From contig NZ_JAHKRC010000010.1 of assembly GCF_019345465.1 (NCBI RefSeq), positions 156,761 through 220,760 of the forward strand: DNA of 64,000 nucleotides. The letters are read 5' to 3'. The DNA is from Pseudomonas sp. NKUCC02_KPG (lineage in GTDB: Bacteria; Pseudomonadota; Gammaproteobacteria; Pseudomonadales; Pseudomonadaceae). Positions 43,160 through 52,655 of the stretch are shown piece after piece. Positions within the stretch are counted from its first letter, which is position 1; every line of letters begins with the position of its first letter. The notes beneath the pieces are model-generated. The model saw only the letters and a program-made list of their open reading frames with translations, ran no database searches and was not told the origin of the DNA. A program made the translations under genes and the position numbers.

Positions 43160-44800
43160 ATGCGCGATTACGACTCAGCAGTGACCTCCTTCGATTATTT
43201 ACAACTCGCCGCCCAGGACTTGCACGGCGAGATGAATGCCTTGAACGCCTGCATCGAATGCTGCGACCGGCACGCCCACGGTAATGCCGTGGCGTTGTAT
43301 TGCGAAACGCAGGACGGTCGCGCCACGCACTACACCTTCAGCGAACTGCAGGCACACGCTGCGCGCTTTGGCAATTTTCTGCGGGAGCAAGGGGTCCGGC
43401 CGGGAGACCGTGTCGCGGGCCTGATGCCACGCACGGTTGAACTGTTGATTGCCATTCTGGGCACCTGGCGCATCGGGGCGGTCTACCAGCCGCTCTTTAC
43501 CGCATTCGGTCCCAAGGCGATCGAGCAGCGATTGGGTTGCTCGAAGGCACGCTGGATCGTGACCGACGCCCTCAATCGTCCCAAGCTGGACGACGTCACC
43601 GACTGCCCACACATTATCGTGACCGACCGCGCCCTGCAGCACCCTGGCGATTACGATTTCTGGAGCGCACTGGATCGCCAACAAGCAGATTGCGCGCCTG
43701 AACTGCTGGACGCCAGCGCACCCTTCCTGCTGATGTGCACCTCAGGAACCACTGGGCCGGCCAAACCGTTGGAGGTGCCTTTAAGCGCCATCCTGGCCTT
43801 CAAGGGCTATATGCGTGACGCGATCGACCTGCGCGAGGACGACCATTTCTGGAACCTCGCCGACCCGGGCTGGGCGTATGGCCTGTATTACGCAGTGACC
43901 GGGCCTCTGGGGTGTGGTCACGCCACCCTCTTCTATGAAGGCCCGTTCAGTGTAGAAAGCACCCGCCGAATCATTGCCAAGTATGGGATCAGTAATCTGG
44001 CCGGTTCGCCGACGGCGTATCGGCTGCTGATCGCTGCGCAGGCCGAGTTCGCCGACGCGGTGCGCGGCCACCTGCGGGTCGTAAGCAGCGCCGGTGAGCC
44101 GCTCAACCCGCAAGTCATTCGCTGGTTTACGCAACAGCTCGGCGTGGTCATCCACGACCATTACGGCCAGACCGAAATCGGCATGGTGCTGTGCAATCAC
44201 CACGGGTTACAGCACCCGATTCGTGAAGGCTCTGCCGGTTATGCGGTTCCGGGGTACCGGATTGTCGTGCTGGATACAGCGCATCAGGAATTGCCAGCAG
44301 GCCATCCCGGCGTGCTCGCGGTGGATCGCGAGCGCTCGCCCCTATGCTGGTTCAGGGGGTACTCCGGCATGCCCACCAAGGCTTTTGTCGGCCGTTACTA
44401 TTTGAGTGGTGATGTTGTAGAGCTTAATGAAGACGGCAGTATCAGCTTCGTCGGCCGCAACGACGACGTGATTACCACGTCCGGCTATCGCGTCGGGCCT
44501 TTCGATGTGGAAAGTGCGCTCATCGAACACCCCGCGGTGGTCGAAGCCGCCGTGATCGGTAAACCCGACCCGCAGCGCACCGAGCTGATCAAGGCGTTTG
44601 TCGTGCTGAACACTCAGTATCCGCAAAGTGCTGAACTGGCTGAAGTCCTGCGTCTGCACGTCCGACTGCGCCTGGCTGCACATGCGTACCCACGTGAAAT
44701 CGAGTTCGTCGAACAACTGCCCAAGACGCCCAGTGGCAAGTTGCAGCGGTTCATTCTGCGCAACCAGGAAATTGCCAGACAACAAGCACTCGACACATGA
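43160..44800 (+). CDS. acsA: Acyl-CoA synthetase of the nitrile cluster
   Basis: A 546-residue AMP-forming ligase related to acetyl/butyryl-CoA synthetases, with LLMCTSGTTGPAKP, YGQTEIGM, YLSGDVVELNEDGSISFVGRNDDVITTSGYRVGPFDVESAL and the lysine motif KTPSGKLQR. It would activate the carboxylate released by the amidase, so that the whole cluster funnels aldoximes into beta-oxidation. I choose the ATG at 43160 (AGGT before it) over a TTG at 43064. Its stop overlaps the TetR gene by 4 nt. Confidence 0.9.
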   Translation: MRDYDSAVTSFDYLQLAAQDLHGEMNALNACIECCDRHAHGNAVALYCETQDGRATHYTFSELQAHAARFGNFLREQGVRPGDRVAGLMPRTVELLIAILGTWRIGAVYQPLFTAFGPKAIEQRLGCSKARWIVTDALNRPKLDDVTDCPHIIVTDRALQHPGDYDFWSALDRQQADCAPELLDASAPFLLMCTSGTTGPAKPLEVPLSAILAFKGYMRDAIDLREDDHFWNLADPGWAYGLYYAVTGPLGCGHATLFYEGPFSVESTRRIIAKYGISNLAGSPTAYRLLIAAQAEFADAVRGHLRVVSSAGEPLNPQVIRWFTQQLGVVIHDHYGQTEIGMVLCNHHGLQHPIREGSAGYAVPGYRIVVLDTAHQELPAGHPGVLAVDRERSPLCWFRGYSGMPTKAFVGRYYLSGDVVELNEDGSISFVGRNDDVITTSGYRVGPFDVESALIEHPAVVEAAVIGKPDPQRTELIKAFVVLNTQYPQSAELAEVLRLHVRLRLAAHAYPREIEFVEQLPKTPSGKLQRFILRNQEIARQQALDT

Positions 44801-45387
44801 CCCAGGGACGGACAGTTCCTGTGCTGAGCCGATCGGAGTTTCAGCGCAGGGCCCTTGAGTTGTTCAAGGAGCGTAGCTTCGGCCAGGTCAGCATGCGTGA
44901 ACTGGCGGCGCACCTTGGAATTAGCCCGGGAGCGATTTATCACCACGTAGAGAGCAAGGAGGCAATGCTGTTTGAATGGCTGATGGAGCTGTATCAGGCG
45001 TTGCTGTCGCACGTTGACCTGATCAAAACGCGAAGATTGACGCCTGCGCAACGCGTGACAAAACTGATCGAAGGCCATCTTCAATTGCATGAACACATGA
45101 CCGGGCACTTCAAGTTAGCGGTCATGGACTCTAATTGCCTGGGCGCCCCGATGCAGGCAAGCGTTGAGCAACTGAGGCGCGCCTATGAGTCAGAATTCAT
45201 GAAATTGGTCGGCCAACTAGGCCATCAGCCTGGCGGGCCGTTGCGCGCGAGTGCGCTCACCGCCATTCTACCCATGCTGAATAGCCTGCCTGCGTGGTTA
45301 AGCCCGATGATTGATGACTCTCATCGCAGAATCATTACGAAGACCATCGCCGATGCGGTATTACAAGCAATTAACTCCCTGCCTTGA
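44797..45387 (+). CDS. TetR-family regulator, last gene of nitrile operon
   Basis: A 196-residue protein with a TetR helix-turn-helix (FGQVSMRELAAHLGISPGAIYHHVESKEAMLFEWL). ATGA overlap with the acyl-CoA ligase places it in the nitrile operon, so it may sense a pathway product or acyl-CoA and feed back on the operon. It resembles the TetR protein at 34,657 in its helix-turn-helix (SIYNHIE/AIYHHVE). Confidence 0.87.
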   Translation: MTQGRTVPVLSRSEFQRRALELFKERSFGQVSMRELAAHLGISPGAIYHHVESKEAMLFEWLMELYQALLSHVDLIKTRRLTPAQRVTKLIEGHLQLHEHMTGHFKLAVMDSNCLGAPMQASVEQLRRAYESEFMKLVGQLGHQPGGPLRASALTAILPMLNSLPAWLSPMIDDSHRRIITKTIADAVLQAINSLP

Positions 45388-45478
45388 GTACCCGTACCAA
45401 GATCTGAAATCCATCCGAATTCATCTTGATCTCTGTCAGGAATCACCACTCGTGATCGTTCGCAAACCTGATTCAACT

Positions 45479-45515
45479 GGGGGCACGTCTGTCATTAAAA
45501 AAACGGCGTGCCCCC
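45479..45515 (-). terminator. Hairpin downstream of csbD
   Basis: GGGGGCACG (45479-45487) pairs with CGTGCCCCC (45507-45515) in a 9-bp stem whose loop holds TTTTTTT on the minus strand. It lies 21 nt past the csbD stop. The U-run falls in the loop rather than after the stem, so termination is unproven. Confidence 0.4.
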
Positions 45516-45536
45516 AAAAGTGAACGTTGCCCAAAG

Positions 45537-45716
45537 CTACTTCTTGCCTACGGCGTCTTTGACCTTGCCAACCACTTGCTGGGCTTCACCTTTCTTTTCC
45601 TGGATCTTCCCTTCGACCTGCAGTTTTTCACTTCCTGTAGCCTTGCCCACACCTTGCTTCACATTACCGATTGCTTCGTTGGCCAGGCCTTTGATTTTGT
45701 CTGAAGTGCCACTCAT
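45537..45716 (-). CDS. CsbD-family stress-response protein
   Basis: A 59-residue hydrophilic, lysine- and glycine-rich protein starting MSGTSDKIKGLANEAIGNVK and ending KVKDAVGKK, the CsbD pattern (GxxxxxxGKxxGxxxLxxxGxxxxxxGxxQ). In Bacillus and proteobacteria CsbD-like genes respond to general stress; the molecular role is unknown. A good ribosome binding site (GGGAGAAACTCC) precedes the ATG. It is oriented against the nitrile operon. Confidence 0.9.
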   Translation of the reverse strand: MSGTSDKIKGLANEAIGNVKQGVGKATGSEKLQVEGKIQEKKGEAQQVVGKVKDAVGKK

Positions 45717-46079
45717 GGAGTTTCTCCCGGTTAGAAATAGGTGTCCTGTCTGGACATAAAAATTGACTGGCGGTCGTGGGTGGGAGTTCCACTTTTATGA
45801 AGACCGCCCGTCAGTGGCGCAAGGCAATCAAGCGGTGCGCAAACAGCCGTGCACCAGGGCGTTTCAACCCACAGCCTCTATGCCTTGATTCGATGTCGTA
45901 GAACCCGACAGTGTGGGTAGACGTTCTCGGCAATGGTTTCAAACCAGTTCGCCACATCCAGAATGCCGGGGCTTACCCCATTTATGAAAGACCGTTTTGC
46001 ACGCTTGGCGATAACGTTCCAAGTGAGCGCAAATTAGACTTGAGAGAGTGCAGTCCATGCCGTGTTCGAGGATTAGAGC
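45717..46079. other. Intergenic region with no recognised gene
   Basis: About 360 nt between csbD and the lysE-like gene. A short inverted pair GGCGGTC (45769-45775) / GACCGCC (45802-45808) with a long loop is present; no promoter or small gene could be supported. Confidence 0.5.
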
Positions 46080-46700
46080 GTGCAAGAAATTTTAAGCATC
46101 AACTGGCTGCTTTGGCTGTCGACCATGGCCCCGCTGACCCTGAGTGCAGGTCCTGGCAACTTGATGGTTGCAACCTCCGGTGCACAGAGCGGTGTACGGC
46201 GTTCAGTCCGGTTTATCGCAGGCCTGGACATCACGTATTTCCTGTTGGCGATGCTGGTCGGGCTAGGCCTTTACCACACGCTGATGAACAACCCGAGGCT
46301 GGTCTGGGTACTGCAGGTGCTGGGCAGCCTTTATATTCTGTGGCTTGGGGTGCGGCTGCTGGGTCGCCCGCTGAAGGCACCCGGCGACAACCCCATACAC
46401 TTGCAGTTTCGAGATGGCATCGTCGTGCAGTTGGGCAATGTTCAAGGAATCGTGATGTTGCTGGTGATGTTTTCCACCTTCACGCCTTCTGGTGAGACAA
46501 GCAGCAGCGTCGTGTTGATCTTGAGCGCGGCCCTGATTTCGCTGAATTTCTGCTCGCACGTCATCTGGGTATCGATGGGATCGACCGTGCAGAAACTGAT
46601 CCAGGCGCGGCCCAGGCTGCTGGTGTTCCAGAACGTGGTGTTTGGGCTGATGCTGATCGCGGTAGCGTTCTGGATTTTCCTGCGCACGGTGTCGTTTTAA
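46080..46700 (+). CDS. LysE/RhtB-family amino-acid exporter
   Basis: A 206-residue membrane protein with six hydrophobic segments and the family N-terminus (TMAPLTLSAGPGNLMVATSGAQSGVRRSVRF; GPG motif). Exports amino acids or related metabolites. The start is GTG at 46080 with GAGG 8 nt upstream. It converges with the LysR gene, 31 nt apart. Confidence 0.88.
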   Translation: MQEILSINWLLWLSTMAPLTLSAGPGNLMVATSGAQSGVRRSVRFIAGLDITYFLLAMLVGLGLYHTLMNNPRLVWVLQVLGSLYILWLGVRLLGRPLKAPGDNPIHLQFRDGIVVQLGNVQGIVMLLVMFSTFTPSGETSSSVVLILSAALISLNFCSHVIWVSMGSTVQKLIQARPRLLVFQNVVFGLMLIAVAFWIFLRTVSF

Positions 46701-46731
46701 GCCGTCTCCATGACCCCGCGACCAGAGGTTG

Positions 46732-47613
46732 CTAGTGCATGGCGGCCGTTTTGCTGTGCAATAGCTCAATCAGATAATCCACCACTTGATCGACGCGGCC
46801 TATGCCTTGCGTAGCCTGATTGCGCAGAAGCCAGATTTCGGAGCTGTGCAGGGGGCGATCGGCCAGGACCTGGCGCAGGCCTGACTGGTGTGCAACATAG
46901 GTCGGCAGCACGGCAATGCCAAGACCCGCTTCCACAGCCTTGAGCTGGGCAGTGAGGTTGGGCGCGCGCATCCAGAGCGTCTGGTCGCGGCTCACCTCCT
47001 TGAGCCATTGCGCGAGCGGCATATAGGCCATGTCCTCAGTCCAGCCAATCAAGTGATGGTGTTTCAAGTCTTCAGGCGTTTCGGGCAGCCTGTTGGCAGC
47101 GGCATAACCTTCAGAACAAAAAAGACCCTGCATCAGGGTCCCGACCCGGCGCATGGTGAAGTTGCCGTTTTCTGGTCTGCGCAATCGGACAATGATGTCG
47201 CTGTGGCTTTGCGTGAGTTTTGAAGACACCGCCGTGTTGACGAAGTCGAAGCTGATACCGGGGTATTGATCCCGAAAATCCGCCAGCCCGGGAATGATCA
47301 GGTGCGTGCCCATCAGCTCCGGGCAATCGATACGCACCTGCCCAGCCATTCGATTGCCAGGCTGCGACATCTGTCGCTCAATGAGCTTGAAACGCTCCTG
47401 CGTCTCTAGCGCCAGTGGAAGCAGTGCCCTGCCAGCTTGCGTCAGGAAGTAGCCGTTGGTCTTTTTCAAGAACAACACGGTACTGAGCGAATCTTCAAGT
47501 GCGGCGATCTTGCGCGACACCGTCGATGCCGAAACATTGAGCGAGTGTGCAGCCTCGGTCACGTTGTTCGACTTGGCGACGAAGATAAAGACTTTCAGAT
47601 CATCCCAATTCAC
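46732..47613 (-). CDS. LysR-family transcriptional regulator
   Basis: A 293-residue regulator with a winged helix at residues 3-62 (LKVFIFVAKSNNVTEAAHSLNVSASTVSRKI) and a periplasmic-binding-like co-inducer domain. The start is GTG at 47613. It may regulate the convergent LysE-type exporter, as neighbours often do, or a distant gene. Confidence 0.88.
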   Translation of the reverse strand: MNWDDLKVFIFVAKSNNVTEAAHSLNVSASTVSRKIAALEDSLSTVLFLKKTNGYFLTQAGRALLPLALETQERFKLIERQMSQPGNRMAGQVRIDCPELMGTHLIIPGLADFRDQYPGISFDFVNTAVSSKLTQSHSDIIVRLRRPENGNFTMRRVGTLMQGLFCSEGYAAANRLPETPEDLKHHHLIGWTEDMAYMPLAQWLKEVSRDQTLWMRAPNLTAQLKAVEAGLGIAVLPTYVAHQSGLRQVLADRPLHSSEIWLLRNQATQGIGRVDQVVDYLIELLHSKTAAMH

Positions 47614-47841
47614 GCTGACGAAGTACTCAACAATGGAAAATCGATCCCAACATGTTTCTGTGCGGAAGAATGTGAGGTCACGTTAATTTTTTGTAAACCC
47701 GCCTGTCATTAAGAGCAACGCTCCCACAGAGGCATAAATCGCTTATGTGAACAACATTGCTGTCATTAAACGGGATTTTTTATGGCTTTGCCAGGCTGCC
47801 CTTGAAGAGTCAGCCCATGGGTTTGTGGCAATGCTCAAGCA

Positions 47842-48429
47842 CTAAGGCGCGCTAAACACCGGCTCACCCAGGTTCAACATCAGTCGATTGGCCCATGCGA
47901 AAATCGAGATCGCGTGGATCAGGTCCAACACCTGTGCGTCGTCCAGCCCTTGGTCGCGAAGCGTTTGGATGTGACCGGCGCTGAGCGACGATGGCTCCAG
48001 GGTCAGGTCAATGGCGAATTGCACAATCGCCTTTTCCCTGTCTGTCGTACCCGCCGTTGCAGGGTCGGCAAACACCTCGCTGATCACGTCGTTGCGCTTG
48101 GCCAGTTGCTCGAACCGCTGGGCATGTACCGAGGCGCAGTACACGCATCGATTGACCCGCGACACGACGGTGCTCGCCAGTTCACGTTCGGCACGGGACA
48201 AACCGCCCGGTGCATACATGATGGCGTTGAATGCCTGGGAACGCTGGCGAAGGATCTCGGGGTGATGGGCCAGTGTCAGGTAGTAGTCCGATGTCAGAGC
48301 CTGGGGATGGCTCTCTTGCAGCACGGCCACTTGCTCGTCCGTGGCGCTGCTCAAGTCGACAGTGGGCAGCCAGGCTTTCCAGCCCAGTGCTTCGTTGGTG
48401 AATCCGTGGCTGCGAATAAGGTCGCTCAT
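47842..48429 (-). CDS. Alkylhydroperoxidase/CMD-domain protein with CxxC
   Basis: A 195-residue AhpD/carboxymuconolactone-decarboxylase-like protein with the redox motif CVYCASVH inside RVNRCVYCASVHAQRF, as in peroxidase-related CMD proteins. It overlaps the next CMD gene by 4 nt. Pairs of one CxxC and one cysteine-free CMD protein beside peptide-type ABC transporters are known in other proteobacteria (Avi_7169/Avi_7170-like). It may detoxify a peroxide formed by the flavin monooxygenase of the operon. Confidence 0.85.
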   Translation of the reverse strand: MSDLIRSHGFTNEALGWKAWLPTVDLSSATDEQVAVLQESHPQALTSDYYLTLAHHPEILRQRSQAFNAIMYAPGGLSRAERELASTVVSRVNRCVYCASVHAQRFEQLAKRNDVISEVFADPATAGTTDREKAIVQFAIDLTLEPSSLSAGHIQTLRDQGLDDAQVLDLIHAISIFAWANRLMLNLGEPVFSAP

Positions 48430-48950
48430 CTGGCGGCTCCCGCTGACAGTAACGCGTCGAGCCCGGCGGCCAGACGTACCTGGTAGGACATGAAGGCGAT
48501 CAGTTGCGCCAGCACAACGATTTCGGCAGTGCCCAAGCCTTCCTGTTGAAGCGCTTGCAAGGCCGCCTGATCACCGTGCACCGGAGACTCGATCAAGGTT
48601 TGGGTGAAGCGCAAAATCCCCCGCAGGCGCGCATCGCCGAGTGCTTCAATAGCCCCCGAATCGATGGCCGCCTGCACAGTGTTATCCCCGCCCAGCACGT
48701 GCAACTGCTCAAGGTAGTGTGCGGTCAACGTCCCGTGGGGTGTCAGGCGCGCGGCGTAGTAAGCCACCCACAGGCGCTCGGTCAGTGACAGGTTGTTTTC
48801 AAGTGCCGGATCAAAAAACACATCGTGGCTGCCCTGTGTCGCCGAGGCGACCTTGCCCCGGGCATGGCGTACGGCGTGCAGATGACTTCCGGGCTGGATG
48901 TGCAGCAGGCTGTCGAGCAAATCTGCAGCGGGTTCAACGGTTGAGGTCAT
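48426..48950 (-). CDS. CMD-domain protein without the redox cysteines
   Basis: A 174-residue helical protein of the carboxymuconolactone-decarboxylase superfamily (LSLTERLWVAYYAARLTPHGTLTAHYLEQL) lacking CxxC. The start at 48950 has AAGGA 6 nt upstream; the longer frame to 49022 lacks one. Likely the partner subunit or companion of the CxxC protein encoded downstream. Function unknown. Confidence 0.78.
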   Translation of the reverse strand: MTSTVEPAADLLDSLLHIQPGSHLHAVRHARGKVASATQGSHDVFFDPALENNLSLTERLWVAYYAARLTPHGTLTAHYLEQLHVLGGDNTVQAAIDSGAIEALGDARLRGILRFTQTLIESPVHGDQAALQALQQEGLGTAEIVVLAQLIAFMSYQVRLAAGLDALLSAGAAR

Positions 48951-49018
48951 GAGACGTCCTTCAAGGCTATGGGGCGAGCGTTGCGCACAGAGCCCTTGAG
49001 GCTCTGGCGCAAAACGGT

Positions 49019-50584
49019 TCAAGGTTGTTCGGTCACCATGGTCGCCGCCGTGCGGTCGCTGACCAGCGGCTCGACTTTCAAGCCTTTGCGGGCCGCCCAG
49101 ATGTTCTGGTAGTGGAACAGCGGGATGATGCCGACGTCGTCACTGACCACCTGGACCGAGTCCTGAAGGATCTTGCGGCGCTTGCCTTCATCAAACTCGG
49201 CGGTCGAATCCAGCAGCGCCTTGTCCACCCGCGCATTGCTGTAGTGACCCCAGTTGGAGGCGCCCTGCCCTTTGTTGCTGTCTACCGTGGTCAGGATGTT
49301 GGTCAGTGCATACGCCGCTTCGCCCGTACCGTTACCCCAGGCAATCACACTGATCGCCAGTTCATTCTTGTTGGCTTTACCGGCATACACGGCCCACGGC
49401 AATACTTCGAGCTGGACCTTGACCCCGATCCGCGACCAGAACTGTGCCACCGCCTGCATCGTTTCCGGTGCCTGCGGATAGCGATCACCCGGAACATGGA
49501 CGGTTAATTGAAAGCCTTGAGGGAAGCCTGCCTGCGCCAACAGTTCCTTGGCCTGTGCGGGGTCGTATGGAATGTTTTTCACGTCCGGGTTGTAGCCGAA
49601 GGTGTTGGCGGGCATCCATTGGTTGGCCTCGGTGACGGTGCCCTGCATGATCCGGTCATTGATGGCCTGGCGGTTGATAGCCAGTGACAGCGCCTTGCGC
49701 ACCCGCACATCACGCAGCGGGTTTTCAGCCAGCGGCTGGCCTGCGTTGTCACGAATGAACGGGTTGGGGCCTTCGCGAAAGCTGGGCTGGATGATCAGCG
49801 CACGCAAGCCCGGATAGGCATAGACACTGACGCTCGGTGTTTTGCGCAGGCGCTCGACATCCGTCGGCGAAACCTTGTCAATCACATCCACGTCACCAGC
49901 AAGCAATGCTGCCGTGCGGTTGGCAGCGTTGGCGATAAAGCGGTAATCGACCTTGTCCCAGGTCGGTCTGGCGCCCCAGTACGCGTCGTTGCGCTCGAAA
50001 ATCGTCCGGTCACCCGGCACGTAGGAGACGAAGCGGTAAGGCCCCACACCCACCATCGCCTTGCCCGAGTTGTAATCGGCGCTGCTTGCAGTGGCGCCAG
50101 CGTGACGGCTGACGATATAGATCGAGTCCACGTCCGGCAGCAGATTCGCGTTCGGCGTGCGGGTCGTGATGATCAACGTGTGAGCGTCTTTGGCCGTGAC
50201 CGATGCCACCGTGCGTGTCGCCCCGGCATACGACGCCACGCTGCCTGGAACACTGCGGGCGCGCTCGAACGAGAACACGAAATCATCGGCGGTCAGAGGC
50301 GTACCGTCCTGCCATTTCACATCGTCGCGCAAGACGAATTCCCAGGTGGTGTCATCAATGACTTTCCAGCTCTTGGCCAAACCCGGCAGGGTTTTGTCGT
50401 CGCGGCGACTGACCAGCGACTCGAAGGCATGCAGCGCCACCGACCGGTCCCCGGCGTAATTATTCAATTGCGGATCGAGGGACGACACAGGGTCGGCGTA
50501 ACCGATATGCAGGGACTGGGCACCAGCAGTACCGGCCGCCAGGATAAGCGCCGAGGCTAACAATGAACGAACAAGTGGCTTCAT
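49019..50584 (-). CDS. ABC transporter substrate-binding protein, peptide/nickel type
   Basis: A 521-residue periplasmic protein (SBP family 5, DppA/OppA-like) with signal MKPLVRSLLASALILAAGTAGAQS. Family landmarks include SLDPQLNNYAGDRSVALHAFESLV and WEFVLRDDVKWQDGTPLTADDFVFSFERA. It binds the ligand delivered to the two permeases and two ATPases encoded upstream on the same strand. Start 50584 with AAGGAAA before it. Confidence 0.92.
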   Translation of the reverse strand: MKPLVRSLLASALILAAGTAGAQSLHIGYADPVSSLDPQLNNYAGDRSVALHAFESLVSRRDDKTLPGLAKSWKVIDDTTWEFVLRDDVKWQDGTPLTADDFVFSFERARSVPGSVASYAGATRTVASVTAKDAHTLIITTRTPNANLLPDVDSIYIVSRHAGATASSADYNSGKAMVGVGPYRFVSYVPGDRTIFERNDAYWGARPTWDKVDYRFIANAANRTAALLAGDVDVIDKVSPTDVERLRKTPSVSVYAYPGLRALIIQPSFREGPNPFIRDNAGQPLAENPLRDVRVRKALSLAINRQAINDRIMQGTVTEANQWMPANTFGYNPDVKNIPYDPAQAKELLAQAGFPQGFQLTVHVPGDRYPQAPETMQAVAQFWSRIGVKVQLEVLPWAVYAGKANKNELAISVIAWGNGTGEAAYALTNILTTVDSNKGQGASNWGHYSNARVDKALLDSTAEFDEGKRRKILQDSVQVVSDDVGIIPLFHYQNIWAARKGLKVEPLVSDRTAATMVTEQP

Positions 50585-50638
50585 GGGTATTTCCTTGCAC
50601 GCAATGGCAATGAGCATGACGAGCGTCTTGGCGCTCGT

Positions 50639-51652
50639 TCAAAAGTGGTCGTTGAGGTGACACGCGCTCAGGTGGTTCGGCGAAACCTCCCTGAGTGCTG
50701 GAGCTTCGCTGAAGCAGCGCGCGGTGGCGTGCGGGCAGCGAGGATGGAAATGACACCCGGCGGGCGGGTTCAGCGGGCTGGGGATTTCCCCTTTGATCGC
50801 GTCATAACGGGTACTGCGGACATCAAAACGGGGAATCTGCGCCAACAGGGCCTGGGTGTAGGGATGGTTGGCGCGGGCAAACAGGTCATCCACCGAAGCG
50901 CTCTCGACCACACGCCCCAGGTACATCACTACGACGCGGTCGCACAAGTGCTCGACGACGCCCAGGTCGTGGCTGATGAACAGATAGGTCAGGCCCAGCT
51001 CGTCGCGCAGGTCCATGAACAGATTGAGAATCTGTGCCTGGATCGACACATCCAGCGCCGCCACTGACTCGTCGCACACCAGCAGTTGCGGCTGTACCGC
51101 CAGTGCTCGGGCAATGCCGATACGCTGGCGCTGGCCGCCACTGAACTGATGGGGATAGCGCTGGCGCAGTTGCGGGCTGAGCCCGGCCCGTTGCAGTTGC
51201 GCACTGACGTAATCGTCGAAACCCTGCTTGTCGGTCAAGCCGTGCAGCAACGCGCCCTCGCCGACGATCCGGTCCACCCGCAGACGCGGATTGAGGCTCG
51301 ACGACGGGTCCTGAAAGATCATCTGCACTTTCATGCGAACGGCCTGGCGCTCATCGGCCGTCAGGTTGTCCAGGGATTTCCCGTCCACCAACGCGGTACC
51401 TGATGACACCGGCAGCAACCCCGCCACCATGCGCCCCAGGGTTGATTTGCCACAGCCGGATTCACCCACCAGGCCCACCACTTCCGAACGGTTGATGCGC
51501 AGGTCAACGCGATCGACCGCATGGGTGACGGGTCTGGGGCGAGTCAGGTGCAAACGTTGCAACAGGTGTTGAACTGAATGCTCGGCCACGGGCGTACCAA
51601 ATGTCTTGCTGACCTGCTTGAGTTCTATCAGGGGGACGTGATCACTGCGCAT
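50639..51652 (-). CDS. ABC transporter ATPase (DppF/OppF-like)
   Basis: A 337-residue ATPase with Walker A GESGCGKST, signature FSGGQRQRIGIARAL and Walker B LLVCDESVAALD, followed by the oligopeptide-type C-terminal domain (HFHPRCPHATARC). The start at 51652 lies 11 nt inside the end of the other ATPase gene. Confidence 0.92.
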   Translation of the reverse strand: MRSDHVPLIELKQVSKTFGTPVAEHSVQHLLQRLHLTRPRPVTHAVDRVDLRINRSEVVGLVGESGCGKSTLGRMVAGLLPVSSGTALVDGKSLDNLTADERQAVRMKVQMIFQDPSSSLNPRLRVDRIVGEGALLHGLTDKQGFDDYVSAQLQRAGLSPQLRQRYPHQFSGGQRQRIGIARALAVQPQLLVCDESVAALDVSIQAQILNLFMDLRDELGLTYLFISHDLGVVEHLCDRVVVMYLGRVVESASVDDLFARANHPYTQALLAQIPRFDVRSTRYDAIKGEIPSPLNPPAGCHFHPRCPHATARCFSEAPALREVSPNHLSACHLNDHF

Positions 51653-52655
51653 GGCCAGCTCCAGGGTGAAAGCAACGAACGGTCTGGCCCGGTACGATCT
51701 CGCGAGGTTCCGGTTCCTGTGCACAGGCCGCGGACGCCCGCGTACAGCGCTCGGCGAAGGCACATCCAGTCGGCATCGAGAACAGGTCCGGCGCCATGCC
51801 GGGAATCTGCCGCAGCCGCTGGCCACGCTTGTTACGGCGGGGCAGACTGTCGATCAATCCCTGGGTGTAAGGGTGTTGTGGACGATCAAGCACGTCGGCG
51901 ACCGGTCCCTGTTCGACGATACGACCGGCGTACATCACGGCCACGTCATCGGCCAGCCCGGCCACCACCGACAGGTCATGGGTGATCCAGATCAGCGACG
52001 TGCCCTGCTCGCGCACCAGCTTTTGCATTTCACTGAGGATCTGTGCCTGGATGGTCACGTCCAGCGCCGTGGTCGGCTCATCCGCGATGATCAGGTCAGG
52101 CGAATGCAGCAGCGCGATGGCGATCGCCACCCGCTGGCGCATGCCACCGGACAACTGGTGGGGATAAGCCCGCAGGCGTTCTTCAGGGCTGGCGATGCCC
52201 ATCAGCGCCAGCGTGCGGCTGGCGTGCTCCCGAGCTTCGCGCTTGCTCAGTGGGCGATGGGCACGCACCGCTTCGATCATTTGCGTGTCGACCCGCAGCA
52301 CCGGATTGAGGGTCATCATCGGGTCCTGGAAAATCATCGCGATCCGGTTGCCTTGCAACGCGCGCAGTTCGGACACCGAGAGTTGTGTGAGGTCACGGCC
52401 CTTGAACAACACCTGTCCGCCACTGATGCGGCCAGGCTCATCCACCAGCCCGAGAATGGAAAAACCGGTCACTGACTTGCCGGATCCCGACTCACCCACC
52501 AGCCCCAGAATTCGACCTGGCTGCACGTGCAACGACAAGTCGCGCACCGCTGGAAGCACCCCGGCCCGGGTATAAAACGAGGTGCAGAGACCACGCACAT
52601 CCAGGGTTGGCTGTTCCAATGCCAGCGACGACAACGACATTTCAGGCAGGCTCAT
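51642..52655 (-). CDS. ABC transporter ATPase (DppD/OppD-like)
   Basis: A 337-residue ATPase with Walker [10 protein letters not shown], signature [15 protein letters not shown], Walker [13 protein letters not shown] and the C-terminal oligopeptide domain ([15 protein letters not shown]). Start overlaps the permease stop by ATGA; a second ATG five codons in is possible. Confidence 0.92.
   Translation of the reverse strand: MSLPEMSLSSLALEQPTLDVRGLCTSFYTRAGVLPAVRDLSLHVQPGRILGLVGESGSGKSVTGFSILGLVDEPGRISGGQVLFKGRDLTQLSVSELRALQGNRIAMIFQDPMMTLNPVLRVDTQMIEAVRAHRPLSKREAREHASRTLALMGIASPEERLRAYPHQLSGGMRQRVAIAIALLHSPDLIIADEPTTALDVTIQAQILSEMQKLVREQGTSLIWITHDLSVVAGLADDVAVMYAGRIVEQGPVADVLDRPQHPYTQGLIDSLPRRNKRGQRLRQIPGMAPDLFSMPTGCAFAERCTRASAACAQEPEPREIVPGQTVRCFHPGAGHAQ

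Noticed and set aside
45769..45808. Inverted pair GGCGGTC / GACCGCC as an insertion-sequence end or terminator
   Set aside because: Only 7 bp with a 26-nt loop, no U-run and no transposase-like frame nearby.
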